Shown piece after piece: positions 15,001 to 24,163 of a stretch of 36,439 bases of DNA (position 1 is the first letter of the stretch; the number at the start of each line of letters is the position of its first letter). Where the stretch lies: positions 1 to 36,439 of IMG/VR virus record IMGVR_UViG_3300025070_000005; one strand, 5' to 3'. Made by a program: the position numbers and the translations under genes. The notes below the pieces were generated by a model. That model saw nothing but the letters and a program-made list of their open reading frames with translations, was not told the origin of the DNA and searched no databases. Source of the DNA: a virus.

Positions 15001-15308
15001 TGAAAGGCAAACAAACCGTACATCTTAAAGGAAAAGACATTGAGCTATCGTTTACCGTTGGAGCAATGGAAGATTTTCAAGAGTATCTAAAATCTGAAGG
15101 CGTTGAAGGTGGGCTTGATGATGCTATTTCTGAAATGAAATATTTCCGAAAGCTCATAGAGATACTTACTGATTATGCAGGGAATAAAGTAGATGCTTCA
15201 GAATTTAAGTATTTAGAGTTCTCTGAGATTAGTAAAGTTACTCAGTTAATGACTTCAGCGACAGAGAATATAACGGTGGGAAACGAACAAAAGGCAAAGG
15301 GGAAATAG
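15000..15308 (+). CDS. Tail assembly chaperone, short (G-like) form
   Basis: 102 aa, analogue of lambda gpG. Helical, acidic; needed for tape measure folding and tube assembly. The last in-frame codons are AAG GGG AAA TAG. The heptamer A AAG GGG at 15296-15302 allows a -1 slip that makes the longer product. Known biology: many siphophages make G and GT forms this way. Confidence 0.85.
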   Translation: MKGKQTVHLKGKDIELSFTVGAMEDFQEYLKSEGVEGGLDDAISEMKYFRKLIEILTDYAGNKVDASEFKYLEFSEISKVTQLMTSATENITVGNEQKAKGK

Positions 15309-15616
15309 ACCTTAACGAGGTTTATAAACTTTGTCTCGGTCGTTTTGGTCTTTCTTATAATGAGGCTCGTAATATCTCGATGTGGGAGTTTTACACTAAG
15401 TTAAATTACTATATAGAGTTAAAGCAGGAAAAGCTATTTGAATATCAGATACTAACTGCAATAGCTTTAAATCCTCATACTAAGAAGCCTTTAAATCCTG
15501 ATAAGTTAATACCTATAAAAGGGCAAGTTAAAAACGAGTTAACCCCTGAACAGCGAAAACAGAACATTGAAAACTTAATGAGGTTATATAGACGTGGCAA
15601 ACGCTCTGAATGTTAA
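15000..15616 (+). CDS. Tail assembly chaperone, -1 frameshift fusion (GT-like)
   Basis: After a -1 slip at 15296-15302 reading continues as EIDLNEVYKLCLGRFGLSYN and stays open to the stop at 15616. There is no good independent start for this second part before ATG 15380, and the frame is open upstream through the slippery site. The extension is helical and basic at the end (RLYRRGKRSEC). It overlaps the tape measure start by 23 bases. Confidence 0.8.
15296..15302 (+). other. -1 ribosomal frameshift slippery heptamer
   Basis: AAAGGGG read as A AAG GGG fits X XXY YYZ: both tRNAs can re-pair after slipping one base back (AAG to AAA, GGG to GGG). It is the only such heptamer between the end of the G frame and the start of the open -1 region, two codons before the zero-frame TAG. 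Confidence 0.8.
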
Positions 15617-17447
15617 AATAGGTGGAGATATAAGCGAGCTTGAAAAAGCCCTTAGTCAAGCCGTGTCTAAAATTAAGAATGCAGGTAAGCAGGTAACAAG
15701 TGTTGGTAAAACGCTTACAGCCTCGATAACGGCTCCGCTTACAGCTATCGGGGTTGCCTCACTTAAAACGGCTGCGGATTTTGAGACCCTTCAACAATCC
15801 ATGAACTCGTTAAACGGCTCGGTTGAAGAGGGTACTAGAAACTTTAGGAGACTAAAGGAATTTAGTGCAGGAACTCCGTTTCAATTACAGGATTTAGCCA
15901 AAGCCCAGAATATGCTTCAGGGTTTTGGGTTAAGCGCTGATGATGCTTTCGATTCTCTTTCCATGATTGGAGATATTGCGGCTATATCAGGCGGCTCGAT
16001 TGACGGCATCGGTATTGCTTTCGGTCAAGCTGCTGCGGAAGGTCGTTTAATGACTCAGGATATACGACAGCTTATCAATCAAGGCGTGCCTGCTATCAAG
16101 TTACTAGCTAGTACTATGAATGTAGCTGAGTCCGATGTACTGGATTTAGCTTCACAGGGTAAAATTAGCTTTGAAATACTTCAACAATCTTTCAGGGATG
16201 CCACTTCAGAAGGCGGTATGTTTGCTAACGGGATGGAGCAACAATCTAAGACGTTGAACGGATTATTTTCTACCTTAAAAGACAATGTATCTATTGCAAT
16301 GGCTGAAATAGGAAATTCTATTGCGGATGCTATGAATTTAAGAGAAGTAATACCTGCAATGATTGAAAGAATAAAGGGTGTTACGGAGTGGTTTAAGAGC
16401 TTGTCAAAAGAAGCTAAAACGACAATGGTTAATATAGTTCGGGCTATTGCTTTGGTTGGACCGTCTTTAGTTGCTTTGGGTGCTACAATTACAGGAATAG
16501 GTATTGCTATATCTTTGCTTACATCCCCTATTACATTAGTGGTTGGTGCAATCGCAGGATTGGTAACGGCTATCATTTACATGAGGGATAACTGGGAAGC
16601 TGTAACAGAGCGTATGAGTGATTGGGGTTGGTGGCGCAATATGTTGGTTGATATGGCGCAATTCTTAATTGAGTATTCTCCTATTTCATTACTAATTAAG
16701 CAGGTTAATATGTTGCTTAGGTTTCTTGATGTTACAGAGATACCTAACGTATTTGAAGGTATAGCGGATTCGCTTGAAGGGCTAAAAGTAGAAACGAAAG
16801 AGTACGAGAATGAATTTGGAAGCCTAAAAGATGCTTTCTTAAATACGTTCAAAGAATTTACGGGTATTGATTTAGGCAATATGTTCACCCCTGTAAAAGA
16901 AGGTGCTGAGATTGCTAAAGTAGCCGTTCAAACAGTAAGCGATAGTACAGGCGTGTTAGCTCTCAATCTTCAGGATTACTACGTCAAAACAAGAGATTCA
17001 GCTAGAAAAGCAAGCGAGGAAATAAGCAATGCCTCAATGTTTGCCATGAGTGTTGCTAATGAGTTTACTAATTCATTCGGTCAGGGAATGGCTAATGTAG
17101 TTGTTCAGGGCGAAAGATTGGTTGATGTGCTTAAAAACATAGGTAGATTGTTAGCGAGTTCAATTATTCAAAAAGCCTTATCCGTATTCCTCACGGGTGG
17201 CTTGGGTGGTGATGGATTCTTTGGCTCGGGTGGTGGATTGTTTGGTAAGATATTTGGTGTAAATGATGCTTTAATAACATCGGGCGGTGACGTGGTTAAA
17301 TTTCATCCTGATGATAACATATTAGCCATGAAAGACTTTTCAAACCTAAATACAGGCGGAATGCAAAGAGTTGAAGTGTTTGGATCGTTAAACGGTCAGG
17401 ATTTATTTATTAGCTCTAATCGTGGTTCTAAAACATACGAAAGATAA
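15594..17447 (+). CDS. Tape measure protein
   Basis: 617 aa, GTG start at 15594 (MANALNVKIGGDISELEKAL). Sets tail length; at about 0.15 nm per residue this suggests a tail near 90 nm. The N-terminal part with GKTLTASITAPLTAIG and GIAFGQAAAEGRLMTQDIRQ matches the tape measure N-terminal domain. A hydrophobic block near residues 280-330 (VGPSLVALGATITGIG and following) is the likely membrane segment. Short compared with many siphophages. Confidence 0.9.
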   Translation: MANALNVKIGGDISELEKALSQAVSKIKNAGKQVTSVGKTLTASITAPLTAIGVASLKTAADFETLQQSMNSLNGSVEEGTRNFRRLKEFSAGTPFQLQDLAKAQNMLQGFGLSADDAFDSLSMIGDIAAISGGSIDGIGIAFGQAAAEGRLMTQDIRQLINQGVPAIKLLASTMNVAESDVLDLASQGKISFEILQQSFRDATSEGGMFANGMEQQSKTLNGLFSTLKDNVSIAMAEIGNSIADAMNLREVIPAMIERIKGVTEWFKSLSKEAKTTMVNIVRAIALVGPSLVALGATITGIGIAISLLTSPITLVVGAIAGLVTAIIYMRDNWEAVTERMSDWGWWRNMLVDMAQFLIEYSPISLLIKQVNMLLRFLDVTEIPNVFEGIADSLEGLKVETKEYENEFGSLKDAFLNTFKEFTGIDLGNMFTPVKEGAEIAKVAVQTVSDSTGVLALNLQDYYVKTRDSARKASEEISNASMFAMSVANEFTNSFGQGMANVVVQGERLVDVLKNIGRLLASSIIQKALSVFLTGGLGGDGFFGSGGGLFGKIFGVNDALITSGGDVVKFHPDDNILAMKDFSNLNTGGMQRVEVFGSLNGQDLFISSNRGSKTYER

Positions 17448-20400
17448 TGGCAGAAAGATTTTACGCTGACCATACAACCACAGAAACAGGCGAAGATATC
17501 CGTGTTGAGATTCACGATAGTGATTTTGTGGGTTCGGCTTCCAAGCTGAAAGGAACGGGTGCAGGATGGGCTTCACGATCCGTACAACAACTAGACCCGA
17601 GAAACCCGTTATCAAGTCCTGTTCAAAAATCTGAAGTATCAGTTTCATTGTGGGTTGAAAGCTCCTCATTAATTGATGATTTATTTTCAAGCGAAGAAGG
17701 CAGATTTACACTTATCTATGATAAAGATTCAACGGAATACTTTGAAGGAACTATACTTCCTGATTTATGTGATTATGATTACTTAGAAGATAGTGCTTTA
17801 TGGAAGCTAACTATAAAAGCTAAAGATTTATCCATATTAGAGGGTGAATATTATACCGATGATGGAACTATTTCAGGAGCGCTTGAAACAGGAAGAGTTA
17901 CGGTTATTGAGGCAATAGCCGATATACTGCCGTATTCTAAGACAATAAAAACGCATACATCGTGGATAGTTGATGGAACAACTACATCAAACGATTATTT
18001 AAGGCAAGTTTATATAGATAAATACGCACTTAGAACTTATGCACGAACGGGAGACGAGTCAGACGAGCCTATAACTAAGCTGACAGCTTTAGAATGGATT
18101 CTTAAATCTAATGGACTGATACTAAAACAAGAAAACGGATGGGTTTTAGATCATATAACAGCCATGTCAAACCCTGCATCGGTATTAGAGTCAAATTACG
18201 ACACTTCAGGTACGTTTAGTTCTGCATCGAATGTTGATTTAACAAATACAGCAACGATAGTTATAGGTAGTCCATACAATCATAACCCGGGTATTAAATC
18301 GGCTCGATTAAAATACGACCACAGAACAAAGATAAGCGGTATTGTTTATCCGAGTGTTATTGAGTTAGTTGATGCAGGAACAGATTCTTTTTCACAGTTA
18401 TTTATAAGTGACGGAAGCCAAACATTATCGCTTTCATTTACAGTGAATGCTGAGACTGATGAAACTGAGGCGTCAATGGATGCTAGGGTTCGTATTACAT
18501 CGGGAAGCTATTATTTACAGGACGACTTATCGTGGGATACAACGGTTAATAGTTATGTAGAGTTTTCACTAACAAAAGGAAAACCCTTGTCAGGTGGTGG
18601 TAATGTTTGGAGAGGCAGTTTTTCCATAACAACCGATGACATACCCGATGCAGCGGACGGAACTTTAACCGTTCAATTTGCAGGTGCTACGGGTGGTATA
18701 GATTTTGCGGACACTACGGAATATTACGATATTGGATTTTCAATAAATAACTCGGTAGCTCAAGAAAAATCAACATACATAGATTATCAACTGACCCAAA
18801 CGGGAACACAATCAGTTAGGGCTGGGTATGGAAGCGTTTACTTTGGTGATGGTCCTGTTGGGTATTCAAGAGGCGCAATAACCACCGATTCAGGTGGTAC
18901 GGCTTTCACGGCTGATGATTGGGCGAGAAGAGGTGAGGTTTCCTTTGTTAACCATGCTGAAATATTATTAAGAGAGCTGTTAGATGTTCAGAGAAAATCA
19001 AGAAACCGTATAAGTGCAACCGTAAAATCGGGTTTATCCTTTGGTGATATTATTTCTTATGATAGCACTAATTACTATGTGTTAGGTGGGTCTCAGGATG
19101 GCTATACAGGAGTCTCAAAAGTTGAATTACTAGAAGTTGATATACAAACAGGTACAGATACATTTGAAGATTTACCCAAGTTTGAAGAAGAGGCTGTTTC
19201 AGGTAGTGCAAGCACTTCAGGAGGAACAGGGCTAGATGTTACAACGGCTGATGCTAGGTATTTAAAACAAACTAGTAATTTATCTGATATAGATGATGCG
19301 TCTACGGGGAGAACTAATTTAGGTGTAGCAATAGGCTCAGATGTTCAAGGACATAGTGATGCTTTAGATGATATTTCTTTATTAGATGATTCTGACGGTA
19401 ATTTCATAGTAGGTAGCGCTACGGGATGGGTCGCAGAATCAGGAGCTACGGCAAGGGCTAGCTTAGGAGCTAACGATGCAAGTAATTTAACGACGGGCAC
19501 ACTACCAAGCGGAAGAGTGTCAGGTTCTTACACGGGAATTACAGGGGTTGGTGCTTTAAATGCAGGTTCTATTTCTTCTGGATTTGGAGCGATTGACATA
19601 GGCTCGAGCACGTTAACGGCAGGGGCGGCACAAATAATAGGCGATGCCTCTTTAGCTCAGATATTGGTTACCACAAACGCAAATAGTGGAGAGTCTCGAT
19701 TAAGATTAAGACCTGATAACGGTTTACAGGGTGGGTTAGATCTTATAGCCGATGAAACAAATAAAGAAGCTATAATACAAACAAATAACTCTGCTCTTTG
19801 GGATTTAATCTTCAAGATAAGGGGGAGTGATGGAACCAATGAGCGATTTAGGATAGCTAAAGACGTAATAACATCAACAGTAAACTTAAATATAGGAAGT
19901 AATGCATTAACGGCAGGGGCGGCACAAATAATAGGCGATGCCTCTTTAGCTCAGATATTGGTTACCACAAACGCAAATAGTGGAGAGTCTCGATTAAGAT
20001 TAAGACCTGATAACGGTTTACAGGGTGGGTTAGATCTTATAGCCGATGAAACAAATAAAGAAGCTATAATACAAACAAATAACTCTGCTCTTTGGGATTT
20101 AATCTTCAAGATAAGGGGGAGTGATGGAACCAATGAGCGATTTAGGATAGCTAAAGACGTAATAACATCAACAGTAAACTTAAATATAGGAAGTAATGCA
20201 TTAACGGCAGGAACGGGTACATTTGGTGGTACAGTATCCGTAGATAGGGCGGTTGTTATAAGAGATGCCGGAGATACACAGGCATCCTCATTGTCATTAT
20301 ACGAAAGTGGGTCTATTGACGTTTTATTAAGAAGCGACACGGGGACTTCTTATTTGTGTGCAACGGGTGGAGAGTTAGCGGTTGGTGGCGCTTCTCAGCT

Positions 20401-21790
20401 AGGTTCTGCTAAATTAAGCGTTCATGGTGCGTTAACTGCATCAGGGCTTGGTACTCTTAATTCGTTGGGTGTTACGACTACTTCAACATTTGGCGGTAAT
20501 GCTACTTTTGAAAGCAATCTATTTATTGAGGGTGGGCTTTTTGCTAGAGAGTTTATAGTAGATGTTACCAAAGTTCAGTTTGATAACTTAATGACTGTCG
20601 GTGGTGGTAAAGTTGCTAGTGTATCAGGAAGCGCAGGAAGTGAGACAATAACATTTGAAGATGAAAATGGAACCGAAATAGTACCTGTCGGATTAGATGA
20701 TATTGTTCACATTCAAGTAAGGTCGGGAACTACGTTTGGAACGATAGTAAAGAACATTTATAGAAGAGTTGATAACATAGCTACTAATGATATCGAACTA
20801 ACCACTTCAGGAATTACGTGGACAACGGGAGACGATGTTGGGAGTATAGAAGTTGGCGATGATATATTTGTACAGGGTAATCCGACAGATGCAGATAGAG
20901 ACCATTATATTAAATTCGATATCTCGGGTGTTACGGTTCCAAGAGTAAGCGTATTTGATAACGTGATTGATGTGGACGATGATGGCGACCTTCGTATGGT
21001 TTGGGGAGGTATGGACGGAGTATTTGGGGTTACAGGCGATGAAATTGGAATAGGCGTTGGAGATTCTACATTATCAGGAAACCATTTTTTACTTACTGAT
21101 TCACAGGCTAGTTTGAAGCTTGATAACTATGCACTTTCCGCAGGTACGGGTTCGGCAATTATAGGAATGCAATCAGGTAATGCAAGTGATGAGGCTTGGC
21201 TTTGGGGTGGTTCTAATCAAACCGATGGCGCAAGTGTTACGAATGCAAATACTAAGTTCTTTGTGCTTAACAACGGAAAGATTGTTTATAACGGAATGGG
21301 TAAAATTATTTACTCTCCTATGCAAGTTGCGGACTATGGTTCGGACACAGCGGAAGCCTCAGACCCACAGAATAGCGAATGGACTTGTTTAGCTCAAACA
21401 TCGGGCGTTGGAAACAGCGACTCAGACAGCAGAGTTGCAATCGTTAGTAGGTTTAGAAAGCAGTTTGGACTTGATAACATAAATGTGAATTTCTTTGCAG
21501 AATATGCGAGAACGAGTTCTTCAACGGCTTTATATACGAATGAAGTTCAGGTTGTAATTAAAACGGTTGCAGGGGTAACACAAAGTACTAGTACTTACAC
21601 GGTTACAGGCTCAACACATTCCGAGTTTGATGAAGATATAGACATAAGCGCTTTAACCGATGGCGACATTTATTCGATTGAAGTAATTAGATATGCAGAT
21701 GTAGAAATTAATTCAGGTGATGAATTTGACACAGCAACGAACAGAACCAATTTAAGAGGTGATGTTTACATAACAACTAGTCCAGAATAA
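17447..21790 (+). CDS. Tail tip/fibre protein (1447 aa)
   Basis: Residues 1-550 look like a tail-tip hub or distal-tail type region (MAERFYADHTTTETGEDIRV; LDPRNPLSSPVQKSEVSVSL). From about residue 600 the protein becomes fibre-like: SNLSDIDDASTGRTNLG, GATARASLGANDASNL and repeated xIGSxxLTAG words. Residues 723-918 are a perfect 98-residue segment present twice. The C-terminus (from about 1290) is a beta-rich domain with no recognised chaperone peptidase. It is the best candidate for receptor contact. Gene follows the tape measure with one-base contact. Confidence 0.82.
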   Translation: MAERFYADHTTTETGEDIRVEIHDSDFVGSASKLKGTGAGWASRSVQQLDPRNPLSSPVQKSEVSVSLWVESSSLIDDLFSSEEGRFTLIYDKDSTEYFEGTILPDLCDYDYLEDSALWKLTIKAKDLSILEGEYYTDDGTISGALETGRVTVIEAIADILPYSKTIKTHTSWIVDGTTTSNDYLRQVYIDKYALRTYARTGDESDEPITKLTALEWILKSNGLILKQENGWVLDHITAMSNPASVLESNYDTSGTFSSASNVDLTNTATIVIGSPYNHNPGIKSARLKYDHRTKISGIVYPSVIELVDAGTDSFSQLFISDGSQTLSLSFTVNAETDETEASMDARVRITSGSYYLQDDLSWDTTVNSYVEFSLTKGKPLSGGGNVWRGSFSITTDDIPDAADGTLTVQFAGATGGIDFADTTEYYDIGFSINNSVAQEKSTYIDYQLTQTGTQSVRAGYGSVYFGDGPVGYSRGAITTDSGGTAFTADDWARRGEVSFVNHAEILLRELLDVQRKSRNRISATVKSGLSFGDIISYDSTNYYVLGGSQDGYTGVSKVELLEVDIQTGTDTFEDLPKFEEEAVSGSASTSGGTGLDVTTADARYLKQTSNLSDIDDASTGRTNLGVAIGSDVQGHSDALDDISLLDDSDGNFIVGSATGWVAESGATARASLGANDASNLTTGTLPSGRVSGSYTGITGVGALNAGSISSGFGAIDIGSSTLTAGAAQIIGDASLAQILVTTNANSGESRLRLRPDNGLQGGLDLIADETNKEAIIQTNNSALWDLIFKIRGSDGTNERFRIAKDVITSTVNLNIGSNALTAGAAQIIGDASLAQILVTTNANSGESRLRLRPDNGLQGGLDLIADETNKEAIIQTNNSALWDLIFKIRGSDGTNERFRIAKDVITSTVNLNIGSNALTAGTGTFGGTVSVDRAVVIRDAGDTQASSLSLYESGSIDVLLRSDTGTSYLCATGGELAVGGASQLGSAKLSVHGALTASGLGTLNSLGVTTTSTFGGNATFESNLFIEGGLFAREFIVDVTKVQFDNLMTVGGGKVASVSGSAGSETITFEDENGTEIVPVGLDDIVHIQVRSGTTFGTIVKNIYRRVDNIATNDIELTTSGITWTTGDDVGSIEVGDDIFVQGNPTDADRDHYIKFDISGVTVPRVSVFDNVIDVDDDGDLRMVWGGMDGVFGVTGDEIGIGVGDSTLSGNHFLLTDSQASLKLDNYALSAGTGSAIIGMQSGNASDEAWLWGGSNQTDGASVTNANTKFFVLNNGKIVYNGMGKIIYSPMQVADYGSDTAEASDPQNSEWTCLAQTSGVGNSDSDSRVAIVSRFRKQFGLDNINVNFFAEYARTSSSTALYTNEVQVVIKTVAGVTQSTSTYTVTGSTHSEFDEDIDISALTDGDIYSIEVIRYADVEINSGDEFDTATNRTNLRGDVYITTSPE
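19613..19906 (+). repeat. Fibre gene duplication, unit 1 (294 bp)
   Basis: Identical, by direct reading, to 19907-20200; the unit is 98 codons so the frame is kept. The first 11 bases of the unit (TTAACGGCAGG) occur a third time at 20201-20211, which suggests unequal exchange at that word. It encodes a segment from LTAGAAQIIGDASLAQ to VNLNIGSNA. Confidence 0.9.
19907..20200 (+). repeat. Fibre gene duplication, unit 2 (294 bp)
   Basis: Second copy of the in-frame 294-bp unit, with no visible base change from unit 1. Lack of any synonymous drift points to a recent duplication, or to a collapse/expansion by the assembler. Confidence 0.9.
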
Positions 21791-21793
21791 ACC

Positions 21794-21964
21794 ATGATAT
21801 CAGAAAAAGGGAAGGAACTAATTCAGAACGTAGATAAGCAAGGATTGCTTGAATTGCTATCACAGGATTTAGGCAGTCTTAAATTATCTGATCCTGAACA
21901 TAGGCAAATACAGAGCATTTTAAGAGCTTACAATCAATGCCTTTCAGAGAAGAAAGATAAATGA
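21794..21964 (+). CDS. Hypothetical helical protein (56 aa)
   Basis: ATG 21794 (MISEKGKELIQNV) to TGA 21964, coupled to the next gene by ATGA. Amphipathic helices rich in Leu and Gln (GLLELLSQDLGSL). Unknown function; conserved placement directly upstream of the exonuclease would support a partner role. Confidence 0.6.
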   Translation: MISEKGKELIQNVDKQGLLELLSQDLGSLKLSDPEHRQIQSILRAYNQCLSEKKDK

Positions 21965-22908
21965 TTAACTACGATAACCACAAAGAGTTAATCTTATCAT
22001 TGGATAGTAGAGGGCTGTCATCTTCTGAGATAGCTGAAGTATTAGGAATGAAAACGCCTGATAAAAACTTTCTACCACGATCAATAAGGCAAGCTTTACA
22101 AAGATGGGGAAGGGGTAAGGGTAGAACCGAGCCTGCAAAGATATTGGTTTTTGACATTGAATCTTCGCCAATGGTTACTTATTCATGGCAAGCAAAAACA
22201 AGATACATAACCCCTGATAAAGTTATATCAGATTGGTTTGTTATTTGTTGGAGTGCTAAGTGGTTATTTGATGATGAAATAATAAACTGTTCAGTTACAG
22301 AAGAAGAGGCTTTAGAGAAAGACGACAAAAGGGTTGTTGGCGAATTATGGAAGTTACTCAATGAAGCGGATATAGTAATAGCTCACAATGGAGACAATTT
22401 CGATATTCGTAAAATGAATGCGAGGTTTGCTAAACACAAAATGAACCTACCATCTCCATACTCTAGCATAGATACATACAAGAGCGCCCGTAAGCGGTTA
22501 AATTTAAGCTATTACAGGCTTTCTTATATAGCTGAATACTTTGGGTTAACTCAAAAGAAACAAGACACTAATTTTAAGATGTGGGTTGATTGCTTAAACG
22601 GTGATAAGTCCGCTTTGGATAAAATGCAAGGGTATTGCGACCAAGATATAAGAGTATTGGAAGATGTATATCTTTATTTAAGACCATACATTCAACCTCA
22701 TCCAAATTTAGGGCTTTACATTGAAGAAGAATCTAATATGTGCCCTTCGTGTGCTTCGACTGATTTAGATAAATGCGGAACGTATGCAACAACGGTTAAT
22801 TTGTATGAAGCGTATCGTTGTAAAAACTGCGGTTCTCTAACAAGGGCAAGAAAACATTGCCTAACAAAAGAAGATAAGGAAACGATAACGAGTTCTATAC
22901 CTAAGTAA
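21961..22908 (+). CDS. DnaQ-like 3'-5' exonuclease with HTH and zinc ribbon
   Basis: 315 aa. Residues 1-50 form an HTH-like start (GLSSSEIAEVLGM). The nuclease core shows Exo I VFDIESSP (Asp65, Glu67), Exo II AHNGDNFD (141-148) and Exo III YCDQD (Tyr225, Asp229), the DEDDy set. The C-terminus carries a four-cysteine zinc ribbon (CPSC and CKNC). The fold is that of DnaQ/PolB-type proofreading domains and YprB-like RNase H proteins. It is unusual that it lies among tail genes. Confidence 0.85.
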   Translation: MINYDNHKELILSLDSRGLSSSEIAEVLGMKTPDKNFLPRSIRQALQRWGRGKGRTEPAKILVFDIESSPMVTYSWQAKTRYITPDKVISDWFVICWSAKWLFDDEIINCSVTEEEALEKDDKRVVGELWKLLNEADIVIAHNGDNFDIRKMNARFAKHKMNLPSPYSSIDTYKSARKRLNLSYYRLSYIAEYFGLTQKKQDTNFKMWVDCLNGDKSALDKMQGYCDQDIRVLEDVYLYLRPYIQPHPNLGLYIEEESNMCPSCASTDLDKCGTYATTVNLYEAYRCKNCGSLTRARKHCLTKEDKETITSSIPK

Positions 22909-22944
22909 TTTAGATAAAGTTATGAAAATTCATTATATTTAGTT

Positions 22945-23700
22945 ATGAGCAATTACAAACCATTTAGAGACGATGCTAGGTTTTGGCAAGGTGATACATT
23001 AGCGTACAGCTTCACGTTTACGGAAGATGATGTAGATTTAAACCTAACTACATTCGATGATATTGTCGTTGAATTTAAGAACAGAGATACGACTGTATTT
23101 GAACACTCTGTATCTGATGGAGACTTAACAATCTCGGGTGGTGGTAATAATAAGATTTCAGGGGTTGCAAGTGCTACGACAATGGATATAGCTGTCCGAA
23201 AGTATGATATGGTAGTTTACTTTACGAGTGGTACTGTAAAAAACACGTGGGTATCTTTAGACGTTCTGATTATCAACGAGAACAAAAGCGGAAGTAGTAC
23301 AGGCTCGGAGTTCACGGTAAACATTGATACGACAGCTACAACGGTTACAGGACAAGCGAGTGCGGTAGTAGTAGAGCCTAACGGTGTTATCTTAGTTGAT
23401 GGGCGTTACAGCGGAAATTCAGGTACTAAATACGATGATATAGACTTAGCCATTACCGCAGCTAGGGCAAGGATAGCCGATGATTGGAGTAAAGCGACTA
23501 TTAAGGCTTATTTAGATGCAAGCGGAGACCCTATCGGATTAGGAACGAGTGATATTTTAGCATTAAGAGCAGAAGGGATATTCTTTGAAAGCCCGTTCGA
23601 TGCTTGGGAAGATTTTGTATTTGTAGGCGGAAATTTAAACAATGACGATTTACTCTATAACATAGACAACGAAAATTTAAAAATAGACTTGGTGAATTAA
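22945..23700 (+). CDS. Tail/baseplate protein with BppU-like N-terminus
   Basis: 251 aa. The start FRDDARFWQGDTLAYSFTFT followed by DVDLNLTTFDDIVVEFKNRD matches the N-terminal beta domain of upper baseplate proteins (BppU type). The remainder (VEPNGVILVDGRYSGNSG) is likely a receptor-binding or linker part. TATATTTA at 22934-22941 just ahead of the ATG may be a promoter box. Confidence 0.6.
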   Translation: MSNYKPFRDDARFWQGDTLAYSFTFTEDDVDLNLTTFDDIVVEFKNRDTTVFEHSVSDGDLTISGGGNNKISGVASATTMDIAVRKYDMVVYFTSGTVKNTWVSLDVLIINENKSGSSTGSEFTVNIDTTATTVTGQASAVVVEPNGVILVDGRYSGNSGTKYDDIDLAITAARARIADDWSKATIKAYLDASGDPIGLGTSDILALRAEGIFFESPFDAWEDFVFVGGNLNNDDLLYNIDNENLKIDLVN

Positions 23701-23701
23701 A

Positions 23702-24163
23702 ATGGGATTATCATATAAAAAAGATGCAGTACCTTCAACATTAAGAGAGGGAGAATTTGCCGTAGTTGACGGGGTTACTTATGTGGGTAATTCTAGTAAT
23801 GAGCCTGTTTTGGTTTCAGGAATTGAAACGGCTTTTATAGGGGTTGTAACATTTAATCCATCAACATCCATTTCTATATCCGAAATCAAAAACGGTATAG
23901 GAACTTATACGCTTTCGTACACGTCGGGACCTGATAGGTACAGAATTGATTTTGATGACGCTCTTTATAGCGATTTTTCAAATATATCTATCAGGTATGG
24001 AAATACAATAGCCAATGGATTATCTTTCCCTAATGGTCTTCCTATAATTCATTCTTCTACAAAATTAAGAATAGAGTTCACAGACCCTTCTAATCATGCA
24101 GGTACTGTCATATACGGTTCTCCAAAGGTTATTTACGTGTATATTGATGTAATCAGGTCATAA
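23702..24163 (+). CDS. Putative tail-tip protein (153 aa)
   Basis: Opens with a short fibre-collar-like sequence (LREGEFAVVDGVTYVGN) seen in phage tail proteins that carry a display of fields before a distal domain. The rest is a beta-rich domain ending KVIYVYIDVIRS. Two bases separate it from the upstream gene, and its stop overlaps the next ATG. Confidence 0.6.
   Translation: MGLSYKKDAVPSTLREGEFAVVDGVTYVGNSSNEPVLVSGIETAFIGVVTFNPSTSISISEIKNGIGTYTLSYTSGPDRYRIDFDDALYSDFSNISIRYGNTIANGLSFPNGLPIIHSSTKLRIEFTDPSNHAGTVIYGSPKVIYVYIDVIRS

Noticed and set aside
15997-16888. Long minus-strand frames inside the tape measure and fibre genes
   Set aside because: These are antisense shadows of well-supported structural genes.
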